In this document: positions 33,196-42,764 of the stretch, in pieces
Layout of the letters: each line of letters begins with the position of its first letter
Position numbering within the stretch: the stretch's first letter is position 1
Assembly: GCA_047967505.1 (NCBI GenBank)
Contig: CM106539.1
Direction: 5' to 3' (one strand)
Length of the DNA: 64,000 nucleotides
DNA from: Dipteris shenzhenensis
Lineage: Eukaryota > Polypodiophyta > Polypodiopsida > Gleicheniales
The notes under the pieces: generated by a model
Seen by the model: only the letters and a program-made list of their open reading frames with translations
Told to the model about the DNA's origin: nothing
Databases searched by the model: none
Translations under genes and position numbers: made by a program

Positions 33196-34575
33196 TTTCC
33201 TGCTGAGAGAATTTGCAACTACATTGCGTAGTCCTGGAATGTACTCAATGGTCATGTGAAAGCTGGCCAGAAACTCAACCCAGCGTGCTTGTCGAGCGTT
33301 CATGACTGGCTGAGTAAAGATATACTTTAGAGAGTGATGGTCTGTCTTGACCACCGAGTCGGCTCCCATGAGATAATGTTTCCAAGAGCGATAAGCATGT
33401 ACAACGGCAAGAAACTCCTTATCATAAACCAGGTATCGGGTTTGGATATCAGAATGTTTATGGCTGTCAAAAGCAATAACTCTGCCTTCTTGCATCAAGA
33501 CTGCTACTGTAGCGATGTCGGAAGCGTCGGTCATGACCTCAAATGGAAGGTTTGGCTCAGCAATAGCCATAACTGGTGTGGTAGTGAATGCTTGCTTGAG
33601 TTGTTGGAAACTATACTCTGTTTCGGGAAGCCACTGAAAAACTGCTGTGCTTTTTAATAATTCGGACATAGGAGCTGCGATTTCGAAAAACTGATAGACC
33701 TTTGTATGGTAGAAGTTTGCCAATGCGAGAAAAGAGCGGACATCATGAACATTCTTAGGAGTAGGCCAGTTTCGGATTACCTCGACCTTCTTGGGATCCA
33801 CAGAGATGCCTTGAGCTGAAATAACATGTCCCAAATATTCGAGTTGGGTCTTTAAGAACTCGCTCTTCTCAATGTTGATGTAGAGAGAATTTGTGCGGAG
33901 AACTTCAAAAACTTGGTGAAGATGTTGTTTGTGCTCATGTAGGGATCTGCTGAAAACGAGGATGTCAGCGTGGTAAACGATGACGAACTTATCGAGGAAA
34001 GGCCTGAAGATGTCGTTCATTAGTGTCATGAATGTGGCCGGGGCATTGTTTAACCCAAAAGGCATGACCAAACATTCATAGTGTCCATACTTTGTTCGAA
34101 AAGCTGTCTTGTACTCATCGCCTTCTCGTATGCGAATTTGATGATAACCTGAACGAAGATCAATCTTTGAGAATTGTGTTGCGTGTAGAAGTTGATCGAA
34201 GAGGTCATCGATGCGAGGCAATGGAAACTTGTTTTTTATAGTGGGCTTGTTGAGGGCTCGGTAGTCGATGCAGAGGCACATTGACTTATTCTTTTTTTCC
34301 ACAAGTAGTACAGGAAATCCGAAAGGGCTGCGACTGGGCCGAATGTGACCTTTGTTGAGTAGTTCGGTCACCTGTCTTTGGATTTCTTCATTTTGAGTGT
34401 AAGAAACCCGATAAGGAGGTTTCGACGGTGGATTACTGCCGGGAATAAGTTTGATTGGGTGATCCACTGTGCGTCGAGGTGGTGACTGCTTTGGCAATTC
34501 CTGTGGAAAAATATCCAGGTAGGGCTGGAAAAAAGGGTTGGTTGAGGTATTCAGAAATGGCACGCGGGATTGCAC
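33196..34575 (-). pseudogene. G3b reverse transcriptase and RNase H
   Basis: One open frame on the minus strand carries [78 protein letters not shown] and the altered active site [14 protein letters not shown], where YLDD became YHAD. RNase H follows with [17 protein letters not shown] and [18 protein letters not shown], up to NVVANSLSR, where the inversion begins. Loss of the first catalytic aspartate should abolish polymerase activity although the frame is open. Confidence 0.9.
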
Positions 34576-34599
34576 TAGCTGGAAAATTCTAGGAAATGC

Positions 34600-35900
34600 A
34601 TAACGACCTGAGGAGAATGAATGGGAATCTATTGCTTGGCATGAGCGTCAACAACAGATGAAGCACCCATTCCGTATGATTGTGAACTGTCAAGAGCTAG
34701 CAGCTATCTATGTTTCCGAAGCTGGTCGTTGTGTTAGCTGACTTGGAGTATGGATTGTTCATACGGTGTCTTCTACGCTAGGTGCTGAAGTCACAAATCT
34801 GTACGTACATTGTTTCCAGGCTCTTGAGGGATTGTTGCGGGTTGATGGATTTACATGGGCGTGAATGATCATCGATGCAGATTTCCAGCAGCCAATAGAC
34901 ATTGCCTTGTGCTGAACACTAAGGCTTTTCAGTTTCCCGTGTGTGTTGAAAGAGTTGGCCATGTGTGAGCCTCACATGGGTTTTGGGAGGTCGATGCTTC
35001 TGTGAAGGGCTGATTATCACAAGTTGTACGAAGGTCTTGTCTTGGGGGCTGGTTGTGCGTCAAATGTCTATTTTTGCGTGCAACTCCTTTGAGAGGGATT
35101 GAGCATTCAAAACTTTCTTGTTGAGCTGTGCAAGAGATTGCTTCATTGTCTATGTGCTCTAGATTCCCATTTTGGATACCTGTGCATACGCTCATTTCAT
35201 AACTGAATGTCAAAATCGCATTGCTTTGGAAAAGAGCAAACAACAGAAGAGTCATACCCACATGCCTCTACTACTCCAGAGCATTCTCTAGAGGCAGCCC
35301 ACATTGCTCATGATGATTGGGCACTTGCTGTGACTTTTCATTCTCCTCCAATTGAGCATGATGCATCCTGCCAGTCTCCTCATTCACCTTTCTTCCAAGG
35401 TCTGCAAGCTGAACCCTGAGCTCTCTTACTTCTTGCTGTAAGTAGTAGATCTGTTCCTGTGGGTCTAAGCTGATCCTTGCTTGAATTTCAGTGCATAGAG
35501 GCTGGGCGTTGACGAGGCTGCAATGGCAGAATATGTTGGCTTGCTGGTTGGGGTCGTGGCAGACATCTTCGACTTTGCCATAGTAGCCTCTGCAAGTTTG
35601 AGAACCCCATTTTTGAAACTAACCCCCAAGGAGGGCCAAGGGTTCAGCCCAGCCTGGGGTGCCCCGAAGCTGAAAGGAGAGCTAAAGAAAGAAGACGGTT
35701 TGGAGTGGCGGTGCTAGGTCTGCCCAAAAATGTAGAACAGGGAGAGTCTGCTGCACGAGCTATGCGAATTGGTCTTGGGCTTCCCACGACTTGTGTGAGC
35801 TGCTGCGCTGACCTTGGACCTTCACGCGCTGACCTTGGAGTAGGCACGTAGGAGGAGAAAGAAGGGGAGGAGATAGGATTAGATGTCACATTTAAAAAAA
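34600..35900 (-). pseudogene. Degenerate gag-like sequence
   Basis: On the minus strand around 35480-35270 a coiled-coil stretch is readable (SLDPQEQIYYLQQEVREL, VQLADLGRKVNEETG, HHAQLEENEKSQQ), as in gag of gypsy elements. It does not resemble the G3a gag. The remainder (34600-35260) has scattered stops and may include a decayed protease. I cannot tell if it is the 5' half of G3b or a different element. Confidence 0.4.
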
Positions 35901-35968
35901 GTGTGTTCATGAGTCGTGGATTTGGACTCACATAGTGTGTTCATGAGTCGTGGATTTGGACTTACATA
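35901..35968 (+). repeat. 34-bp direct repeat
   Basis: Two adjacent units beginning GTGTGTTCATGAGTCGTGG, at 35901 and 35935, with one difference. Confidence 0.85.
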
Positions 35969-36099
35969 GTGCCTCCATAACTCCCACTAGGGGACTACTA
36001 AATAACCCCCTTTATTACAGCCATCCCTTCCCATAGAGGTTTGCCCTTAAAATTACATGTGCTAGCTGTCACATAAGGGTGTTCAGATAGAAAAGTGAT

Positions 36100-36232
36100 G
36101 CTATTAGCTTGGTAAAACCCTAGCGCTAGCCCACTAAGGCTTGTATGCGCCTACTTTTTTTGTGCACTTTGTCCCATAGGCCCACGAGGTCTCGTGCGGA
36201 CGTTAATATATATATATATATATATCTCTCTC
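36100..36232 (+). repeat. LINE 3'-end-like sequence, copy 1
   Basis: Contains CCCACTAAGGCTTGTATG, TGTCCCATAGGCCCACGAGG and GTTAATATA, followed by (TA)n then (CT)n. The same order recurs at 36340, 44418 and, more diverged, 37105, each with a different pyrimidine-rich tail. Confidence 0.65.
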
Positions 36233-36339
36233 TCTTTGGGTTTCGCAGCTCACCGGAGAGCCACCACAGTGCTAGGTTTCGGCTTCTGAGTCCGAGCTTT
36301 TTGTTCGCATTTGAGTTTCACTTGAGCTCTTGAGCTATT

Positions 36340-36500
36340 TAGCTTGGCATAGTACTCAGCAAGGGCCCTAGCGTGCCCCTTGCTTCAGCCCATTGAGGTT
36401 TGTATGAGTTATGTTCTTTTGATGTATTTTGTCACATAGGCCCGCGAGGCCTCCGGAGGATGTTAATATAGCTTTCTTTCTTTCTCTCTCTCCCCTTTTC
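36340..36500 (+). repeat. LINE 3'-end-like sequence, copy 2
   Basis: Reads ATAGTACTCAGCAAGGGCCC, TTCAGCCCATTGAGG and CATAGGCCCGCGAGGCC through TTAATATAG, followed by (CTTT)n and CT-rich sequence. Confidence 0.65.
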
Positions 36501-36539
36501 CTCTCTCTTCCTTTCCCTCTACCCATTTCCTCTCTTCTC

Positions 36540-37165
36540 AGCAGAGGAGGTAGAGGAGTACTTGAATTACTCACCAGAGGAGGTAGATGAAGATGCTTTT
36601 CATCGTGACCTGCTGAATGCACTACACAGGAAATGGCAAACAGCTAAAAATAGAGATAAGTTCGAGTACTACTGCACATTTATCAACCCCCAATATTGGC
36701 CCACTTATACGGCAGAGGAGTCAGCCACGCAGAAGTACATTTGCACACCTATGGCAATGCATAAGTGGAGGGCTTTGGCTTCACTTCGCATCCGATCACA
36801 CCAGCTGCAAATCGAAATAGGAGGATGGAAAGACATGCCAAGAGAGCAGAATATGCCAATTATGTGTCCAGGGTATGCCAGAAATAGAACACATGGTAAT
36901 GATATGCCCTTACTATGCACACATTAGGAAAAAGTTCAGCTCTCTTCTTGAGGGACATAACAGACTGGCTGATTTGCTACATAAGGCATCACCCTCAGCT
37001 TTAGGAACATTTGTATCTAAGCTTTTCAAGCATAGAAACTCACCTAGACATAAAGGTAGTTTCTCTTATTACCCTCCCCTTTGAGGGAGGAGTCTTTATG
37101 TATGTAAGGTTTTGTATTGTTTCAGGTCCCATAGGCCGATTTTTGGTCTTCAAAGGACGATAATA
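36540..37165 (+). pseudogene. LINE reverse-transcriptase C-terminal end
   Basis: Reads FHRDLLNALHRKWQTAKNRD, LASLRIRSHQLQIEIGGW and, after a frame change near 36850, MPEIEHMVMICPYYAHIRKK. This is the C-terminal part of LINE ORF2 with its Cys/His zinc cluster (compare CTLC...EEHFLCVCLAYYEIR at 43770-43835). It ends at TGA 37082. A 3' tail follows: TCCCATAGGCCG and GACGATAATATA, then (TTC)n. It is 5'-truncated. It could be the distal part of L1. Confidence 0.7.
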
Positions 37166-37167
37166 TA

Positions 37168-37196
37168 TTTTTCTTCTTCTTCTTCTTCTTCTTCTC
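37168..37196 (+). repeat. (TTC)n microsatellite
   Basis: Runs directly after the LINE 3' tail. Confidence 0.9.
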
Positions 37197-37199
37197 CCC

Positions 37200-38754
37200 C
37201 TGCCTCTCTCTCATTCTACCAGTTCTATCCTCTTCCCCCAATCTGCCCTGACTCCCTTTTCTACACTACCTGCACAAAACAGATCCAAGAGAGGCATGAA
37301 GGGCTTGAATGGCGAGGAAAGAAGGGGGAAGAAGCAGCTGAAGCACAGGCAGAGGCGCAGAGGCGGGGCGAGGAGGAGAGACAAATGGGGAGTGTGGGAG
37401 AGCTGATGCAAGTAGAAACAGGGGAGGGGGGTCGTAGCTCAGCAAGCAGGGAGCAGCCTCTCACTCATTGAGCCTCAATCCTAAGTCTTGCATCTTGCCA
37501 TTTTATAGCTGAGATATGCATTGTCTTTTGGATGACATTAGTGAGGACTTCTTTCATTTCTTCCTCATTTTCTCCCCCCCCACTATTCTGAGGTTTAGGG
37601 CTTTATCTTGATGCTTTTTTTTTTCCCCTTAGTGTTTCAGTTAGCTCATCCAATTTACTGTTTACCAGGTCATCAAATAGTGATGATATGTGGAGTTTTG
37701 GCACTTTGTTGTCCTGCTCTGTACTCAAAACCCATGTTCTGGTTGTTTTTACTTTTGCTGTTCTATGGTGTTGAATTCAACATACCCCAGCGCTACTCTG
37801 CTTTCTACCACCAGCAACACTGATCAGCTGGGTGTTTTCCTGTTCCATCTTGACCATTACTTCAATCATCTGGCCTGTGGTGGACTTATAGATGTGAGGG
37901 TGAGGGGTCAAGTTGCCATTTAGCCGAAATGGGGTTTCCAGGGGGATAAATATTATTGTGTGTGCCTTTGTTGCAGGGACACCAGGTTGAACTTCTTTGT
38001 AGTACCCTTATATGCCCCTCGAGCACTTGTTAGATGACTCGAGTCACCTTACTCCAGCATTCCAATGCTTTCAGGAACGCTGACAAAAAAGCTACCGTCT
38101 ACAATAGTTGTGCTGCCTTTTGCTTTTTGCAACAACATGCATACTATTGCCCTTTGACAATTTGACGTGACTTTTTATTTGTAGGTGACATGCACTTCTT
38201 CTCACCCGAATTCCCCGTCACCGGTTGCAGATCGTGGGTTTGCAAATGGTGTCGTCAATTACACGATAGAAGCATCATTGGCAAAGCAATATATGCAAAA
38301 GTTGTTACGCGTGTGATGTGCACGTTGATGGCTTGCTCGTTCGTCGCTGCTATCGATGATTATCAGCGTTCATCTGCAACAGATCGCCTCACGCACTTCA
38401 TTTCTGCTATTTGCCCTTTTTGCAAATGACATTGCCTCTCCATCTTCCAATCGTTGCTCCTCTGAGATCACTCGCTTGGCAAACGTTCGTCAAGCAAGAC
38501 CTTCACTATTGACACCTACAACTGTGAACAATTTCCATACTTGATTCGTTAAGCCGATGAAGGTTCAAGCAGATGATGCTAGCGACGGCAACAAACATCT
38601 GCAAACGAAATGACGACGACGTGCTTGTCAATCTAACAAGCATCTCGGGATGAGGATTGGGGAGGGAGGGGAGTCTCTTGTCTACTAGGAGGTATTCCAC
38701 AAGGGTGTAGACTGGCATGCCGTTCAGAAAGGCAAATGGTGAGAGAGGGTTGTA
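37200..38754. other. Intron sequence without recognisable genes
   Basis: Short frames occur, for example near 38190-38429, but none resembles a family I know. A TTTTTATTTGTAG-like acceptor precedes 38187, without a supported exon. Confidence 0.45.

Positions 38755-38807
<53 letters not shown>
38755..38807 (+). repeat. (TG)n(AG)n microsatellite
   Basis: TG repeats to 38770, then about 19 AG units to 38807. Confidence 0.95.
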
Positions 38808-38810
<3 letters not shown>

Positions 38811-38885
38811 AATGAAATGATTCTATTAAAATGATATGATTCTATTAAAGTCCACATGAGACTCTATAGGATCCATGGGACTAGA

Positions 38886-38910
38886 AGCCACTATCATTAT
38901 GATAGTGGCT
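38886..38910. repeat. 25-bp perfect palindrome
   Basis: AGCCACTATCAT, one central T, ATGATAGTGGCT: arms of 12 bp match perfectly. Confidence 0.85.
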
Positions 38911-39460
38911 CTTTTACATTTGACTGATACATTTTCTGGTAAATCCTATGTGGTTAGTATGTGCTTCACCAACTATCGGTCATATCGGTGTCTTAGAGTT
39001 TCCTTAAGATACACACCCAGTTGCTTGGCTGGTTTGTTCATAAAGACTGTTAGGCTGAGGTCTTTGCTGTTGTGCCTTTCCTTGAACCTTTCGCTGATAT
39101 GCATGTACGCCCTGGAGTGAAGGAGTTTATGCTCTTCATTTTGTCTCTCTCCTATTAGGCATATTTTACAGATTCTTGCCATCTTAGGGATTCTTGGTCT
39201 GGCACATCTACCTTTTTCTACCTCTATCTGGTTCTTATCCTGCAGAATATGTGCCTTTTGAACATTGAGATATCCTCCCTGAGATATTCCTGCATTTCAT
39301 ACTTCTCCATTGGGTTTATCTATCGCTTGTGGAATTCCATCTTTGTTCCTGGGTCTTGCCATAATTTCTGTAGCATTTTTTGCATGCCTAGCTCTTTGAT
39401 TTCCTCTTCTTCCTCTTGGAAAATCTACAGCGTGTAGCCCCCATCTCCCATCCATATCTA

Positions 39461-39463
<3 letters not shown>

Positions 39464-39509
<46 letters not shown>
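39464..39509 (+). repeat. (AG)23 tract just upstream of the exon 2 acceptor
   Basis: 46 bp of uninterrupted AG end 33 bp before the splice acceptor of the deacetylase gene. It leaves a short pyrimidine tract (TTGGACTTCTTCTTTGCAG) as the only room for a normal acceptor. Confidence 0.95.
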
Positions 39510-39512
<3 letters not shown>

Positions 39513-39542
39513 TTGTATTGAGTTTGGACTTCTTCTTTGCAG

Positions 39543-39787
39543 GACTTTGATCCATTCTCTCTAAGTATTGAGGGTGATAAGTTACGAGGTCGAGGAACAA
39601 CTGATTGCTTAGGACATATTGCCTTAGTTACCGACTTGATGCGACAATTGGGAGAAAGAAAACCTAAGCTAAGATCCTCTATTGTAGCTGTGTTCATTGC
39701 TAATGAAGAGAACTCTTCAGTGCTAGGGGTTGGCATTGATGCGCTTGTCAAGGATGGACTTCTCGATAAACTAAAGAATGGCCCTTT
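39543..39787 (+). CDS. Acetylornithine deacetylase, exon 2 (residues 105-185)
   Basis: Continues exon 1 in phase 0: DFDPFSLSIEGDKLRGRGTT then DCLGH, with Asp125 the bridging metal ligand of M20 enzymes. It continues ALVTDLMRQLGERKPKLRSS and FIANEENSSVLGVGID, where Glu159 and Glu160 are the catalytic base and a metal ligand. It ends LLDKLKNGP plus TT, before the donor GTAAGT at 39788, so the next exon begins in phase 2 and should start with A or G to give the leucine usual here. No stop or frameshift is seen. The following segment (family pattern WIDTAD..PC.GTGG) is not found to 64000. Confidence 0.93.
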
Positions 39788-39869
39788 GTAAGTATAGGGC
39801 TTAGTGCAAATGGGGTTACAAGACCAAAATTGTAATGAAGAGAAGATAGAAGTTGTATGCTTGTAGGCA

Positions 39870-40360
39870 TTTTTTGAAGGCTCGAGTTTTTAAAGAGCAA
39901 ATCTCCTATTAGTAAGCATAAAAAAAGAGAGACTTTGGTTTACCTTGGCTCTTGGAGCTTTTTGTTTTTTCTTGTCTTAATGTCTCTGCACACTTTGTTT
40001 GTCTGTCAATTATTTTCTTAATAGGTGTCAGAGATTTCATGCTAGATAATTGCAAGAGTGCCATCCTAAGGAATCGGAGGACACATATACTCATGACTTC
40101 TTGTGTTATTCCCGCTGTAGTGGAATTAGCTGGTTATAACCGTAATTCACTGCAAAAAAACTGATCCCCATGGATGAATGTTCTCTATTTCTGTAGGAAA
40201 TTTTAATAATGGTGACCACTTTTTCCATTAGTTTTTCTTAATGACACATATACTCTCGTAGCATATCTTCTAAGGCTTCGTTGACCCGCTTTGCTATACC
40301 ATTTCTTCTACACATCCCAAGTTATAGTTCTATTGCTTCAAACACCGAGGTTCAAAAACA
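39870..40360. other. Intron sequence, nothing recognised
   Basis: AT-rich; no coding or repeat signal that I can support. Confidence 0.4.
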
Positions 40361-40368
40361 TGAGTAAA

Positions 40369-40625
40369 TCATACATCTTTAGTGGACATGATGGATTTAG
40401 ATAATCTATGTAGACAAAATATATTACTTAACAATTTCATGCCAAAAAAAACATGGAGTCGTGCAGTACGACTTGACTCTCTAGTTGGGATGAAGTGAGC
40501 CATCATGGTAAGGCGATCAACCACCACAAGAGTGTGATGCTTCTGGAATTGCTCTCCCATGTGATGATTCATTTCCAATGGCTGTAAAAATCCATGTGAC
40601 TCCATTTGTTTCACCTTAATCCATA
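40369..40625 (-). pseudogene. Gypsy integrase fragment
   Basis: On the minus strand: HGFLQPLEMNHHMGEQFQ, VVVDRLTMMAHFIPTRESS, then FCLHRLSKSIMSTKDV, which corresponds to the integrase core block usually reading LHGLP.SIVSDRDV. It resembles the G4 integrase at 59180-59420. Only about 80 codons remain. Confidence 0.75.
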
Positions 40626-40629
40626 GGTG

Positions 40630-41120
40630 AACATATTATCTTTCTTTTTTTAAAGAATTAGTGGAGACATAGGATTAGTTGAGTAACATTCCTGGTCCAA
40701 CAATGACGCTATATGGAGAAGCCTGTTGTTTAATCCAAACATATATTCTTTGAATTAAATAAATTGTGGTAATGGGTTTGACCATGGGAGGAATCTTCCT
40801 TTTCAAACCAATGGTAAATACCATTACTACTTGTCTTCATTATCCTGATTTGACTACCAGGCTATCGACTCACAACCTTTCTTACAAACCCATGACAGAT
40901 TGGGGCCTTAATTTCTTTTTTTTTACGAACATGAGTCACAGAAACACTAGACATGAATCTCATGTCCTCATACTTGAAAGCTATAGAAATAAAGTAATAG
41001 TGTACTTGTTTTAGAGGATGAGTTTGGGAATGTTCCTGGATTCATCTAGGTATATACTTCTTTTAGACTTCCACATTGATTCCGTCGTTCAAGCAAAAAT
41101 TAGACTGTATATTGATAATA
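40630..41120. other. Intron sequence, nothing recognised
   Basis: AT-rich, no supported gene. Confidence 0.4.
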
Positions 41121-41190
41121 ATTTGTGAATAGTGACTCTAGCCCAGGAATTACACCCAAAATTCCTGGGCTAGAGTCATTATTGACAAAT
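41121..41190. repeat. Hairpin with 30-bp arms
   Basis: Left arm 41121-41150, right arm 41161-41190, loop of 10 bp. The inner 18 bp (TGACTCTAGCCCAGGAAT) match perfectly, the whole 30 bp with two mismatches. It could be a foldback transposon remnant or an RNA hairpin. Confidence 0.88.
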
Positions 41191-42244
41191 AGCACTCCCT
41201 GCCATCTTCTTGGGCTTAGAGACCAGGAAATATAGATGTGCAGACTAGCAAATAGATTGTGCTCAGAGACAAATATAGAAGCAACACTTTGTATTTGCAT
41301 CCGTCCACAAACTGGACAAGATACAATACCAAAAGGTTCTCCTACTATATGCCTAGCACCTCTAGATCTCTGAGCTTGTGTGCTCCACCCCGAGCTTATG
41401 TAGACTCTCTGTCCAGATCTCAGCACCTTACTGTCCTGGAAGACAGCCTAGGCTTCTGCCATTGATGAGCTAAGTCTGCAGCTCCTCTGTCCCTACTTCA
41501 CTTGTTGGATGTAGGCCCAAGAAGAGGTCTTGTGCTGCTCCTTTTTGCTCTGTGTAGGCTGCACTGCTGGATGCCAAAATGGGGCCAATTGCCTCTCCTT
41601 TTTTAGGGCAAGGAATGACCGACCAGCAGGGGGATTTGTACCGACCCCCCTAGCTGATTTTCCCCACTGACTTGTAAGGCTCACAAAACCAGGGCACTTT
41701 GGCCCACACTTCAATGCAGGGGCCCAACCCCTAGGTCTGCTCCAAACATGGCCTAGTTGGCTGGCTTCAACCAGCCCAACCAGCCATCTCTATGGCCGAC
41801 CCTGCTGCTGCACTCCCCGCCATCTTCCTGGGCTTGTTGCAGAGGCCATCAGCCTGCCCACAATCCTAGGCGATGGTGGCCCAGGAGAACCCCGCCTTCT
41901 TGCTGCTCCCGATTCACCTCCTACCAGGCCAGATCTAGGGCCTGATATCCCGCCACCTGTTCCGTACAGATGTGCTATCTGTTGCAGTCTTCTCACCTTC
42001 ATCTGGAGCTCCACTCAGCCACAGATTTGCTCTTGGAATTGCCTCTACCAGGAGTCTCACCCATTGTGCTGATCTATGCCCCCAGAAGGTTCCATGTATT
42101 TCTCTTTTCTTTGTCTGATCCTTGCCTACGTGGCAGCCATGCTGCTGCTCATGTGGCAGTCTCTCAAACCCCAGGTTCACCCCTCCAATGCTCTCATGTG
42201 GTGGCTTACAGAAGCAGAGGTGACCTTCCATATTCCAGCACATT
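41191..42244. other. Unassigned sequence
   Basis: The phrase CTCC(C/T)CGCCATCTTC.TGGGCTT-like sequence occurs near 41197 and 41816. The rest shows no gene that I can support. Confidence 0.4.
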
Positions 42245-42310
42245 TGTAGGCCATTCTATGGGCTATCCATAGGTGCCACTTATTCCTTGGTATGTGCCTT
42301 GTAGGCCTAG
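42245..42310 (+). repeat. Fragment of a C2-type LTR
   Basis: Starts TGTAGGCCAT and contains GGTATGTGCCTTGTAGGC as in the C2 LTR, with divergence between. It might be the left LTR of C4, separated from its gag by LINE L3, but this is only inference. Confidence 0.55.
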
Positions 42311-42764
42311 TTATGGCATGGTTGGGGGAGTGGTAACCTAAGGTTGAGTGGCGCGATTATTTGCAGTAGTACCTTCCAGAGGTACGTGTGCCTAGCAGGG
42401 ACTGTGCACCACGTGGCAATTCTCGCATGGTAACATTGATGTGGCATTGGTGACATGGCACTATTGATTGAATGCTGATGTGGCTGTATGGTTGCAAGTT
42501 GTTATGATGTGGTTTCCTATGTGGTTCTGTGGGTTAGATAATGAAGGTTAATATGGCAGCTGACTAGTCAATGCTGACAGGTAGTTAGTGGCGTTGAGAT
42601 GAAGTCCGTTTTATTGAGAAGGCATGTGTTGAGGTGCTTGGAGTCTGCAAGTCATGGAAGATGTTGGAGGTGATGTTGTGGCGCCAGTGAGAGCATCGGT
42701 TGGAGCCGTCCATTGTGGGTGGCTATGGCAAACATTGCTTGGATTGTGTGCCTCCTTCAGTGGA
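42311..42764. other. Unassigned sequence before L3
   Basis: Rich in GATGTGGC-like words; nothing coding is recognised. Confidence 0.4.

Larger units (their letters stand above)
30837..34600 (-). mobile_element. Chromovirus G3b (minus strand), rearranged
   Basis: A second copy of the G3 family. On the minus strand it runs reverse transcriptase, RNase H, an inverted pol segment, a captured myosin fragment, integrase, chromodomain, and the 3' LTR (30837-31246). No second LTR of this family is seen to the right, so the 5' part is lost or lies in the unrecognisable 34.6-35.9 kb stretch. It interrupts LINE L1. The active site reads YHAD instead of YLDD. Confidence 0.87.
15732..39542 (+). other. 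Intron 1 of the deacetylase gene, 23,811 bp
   Basis: The donor is GTGAGT at 15732. The acceptor is TTCTTTGCAG ending at 39542. The flanking exons join in phase 0 to give NPEDW then DFDPFSLSI, continuous with the known plant protein. The intron is mostly retrotransposons: copia C2, LINE L1, chromoviruses G3a and G3b, and LINE ends. Apparently host intron sequence remains at 15732-16100, 22083 to about 22230, and about 37200-39460. Confidence 0.9.

Noticed and set aside
38187-38440. Possible exon after a TTTGTAG acceptor, with frames such as FANGVVNYTIEASLAKQYMQ
   Set aside because: No family recognised, no matching donor with a continuing frame, and it would interrupt the phase-0 join of the two deacetylase exons.
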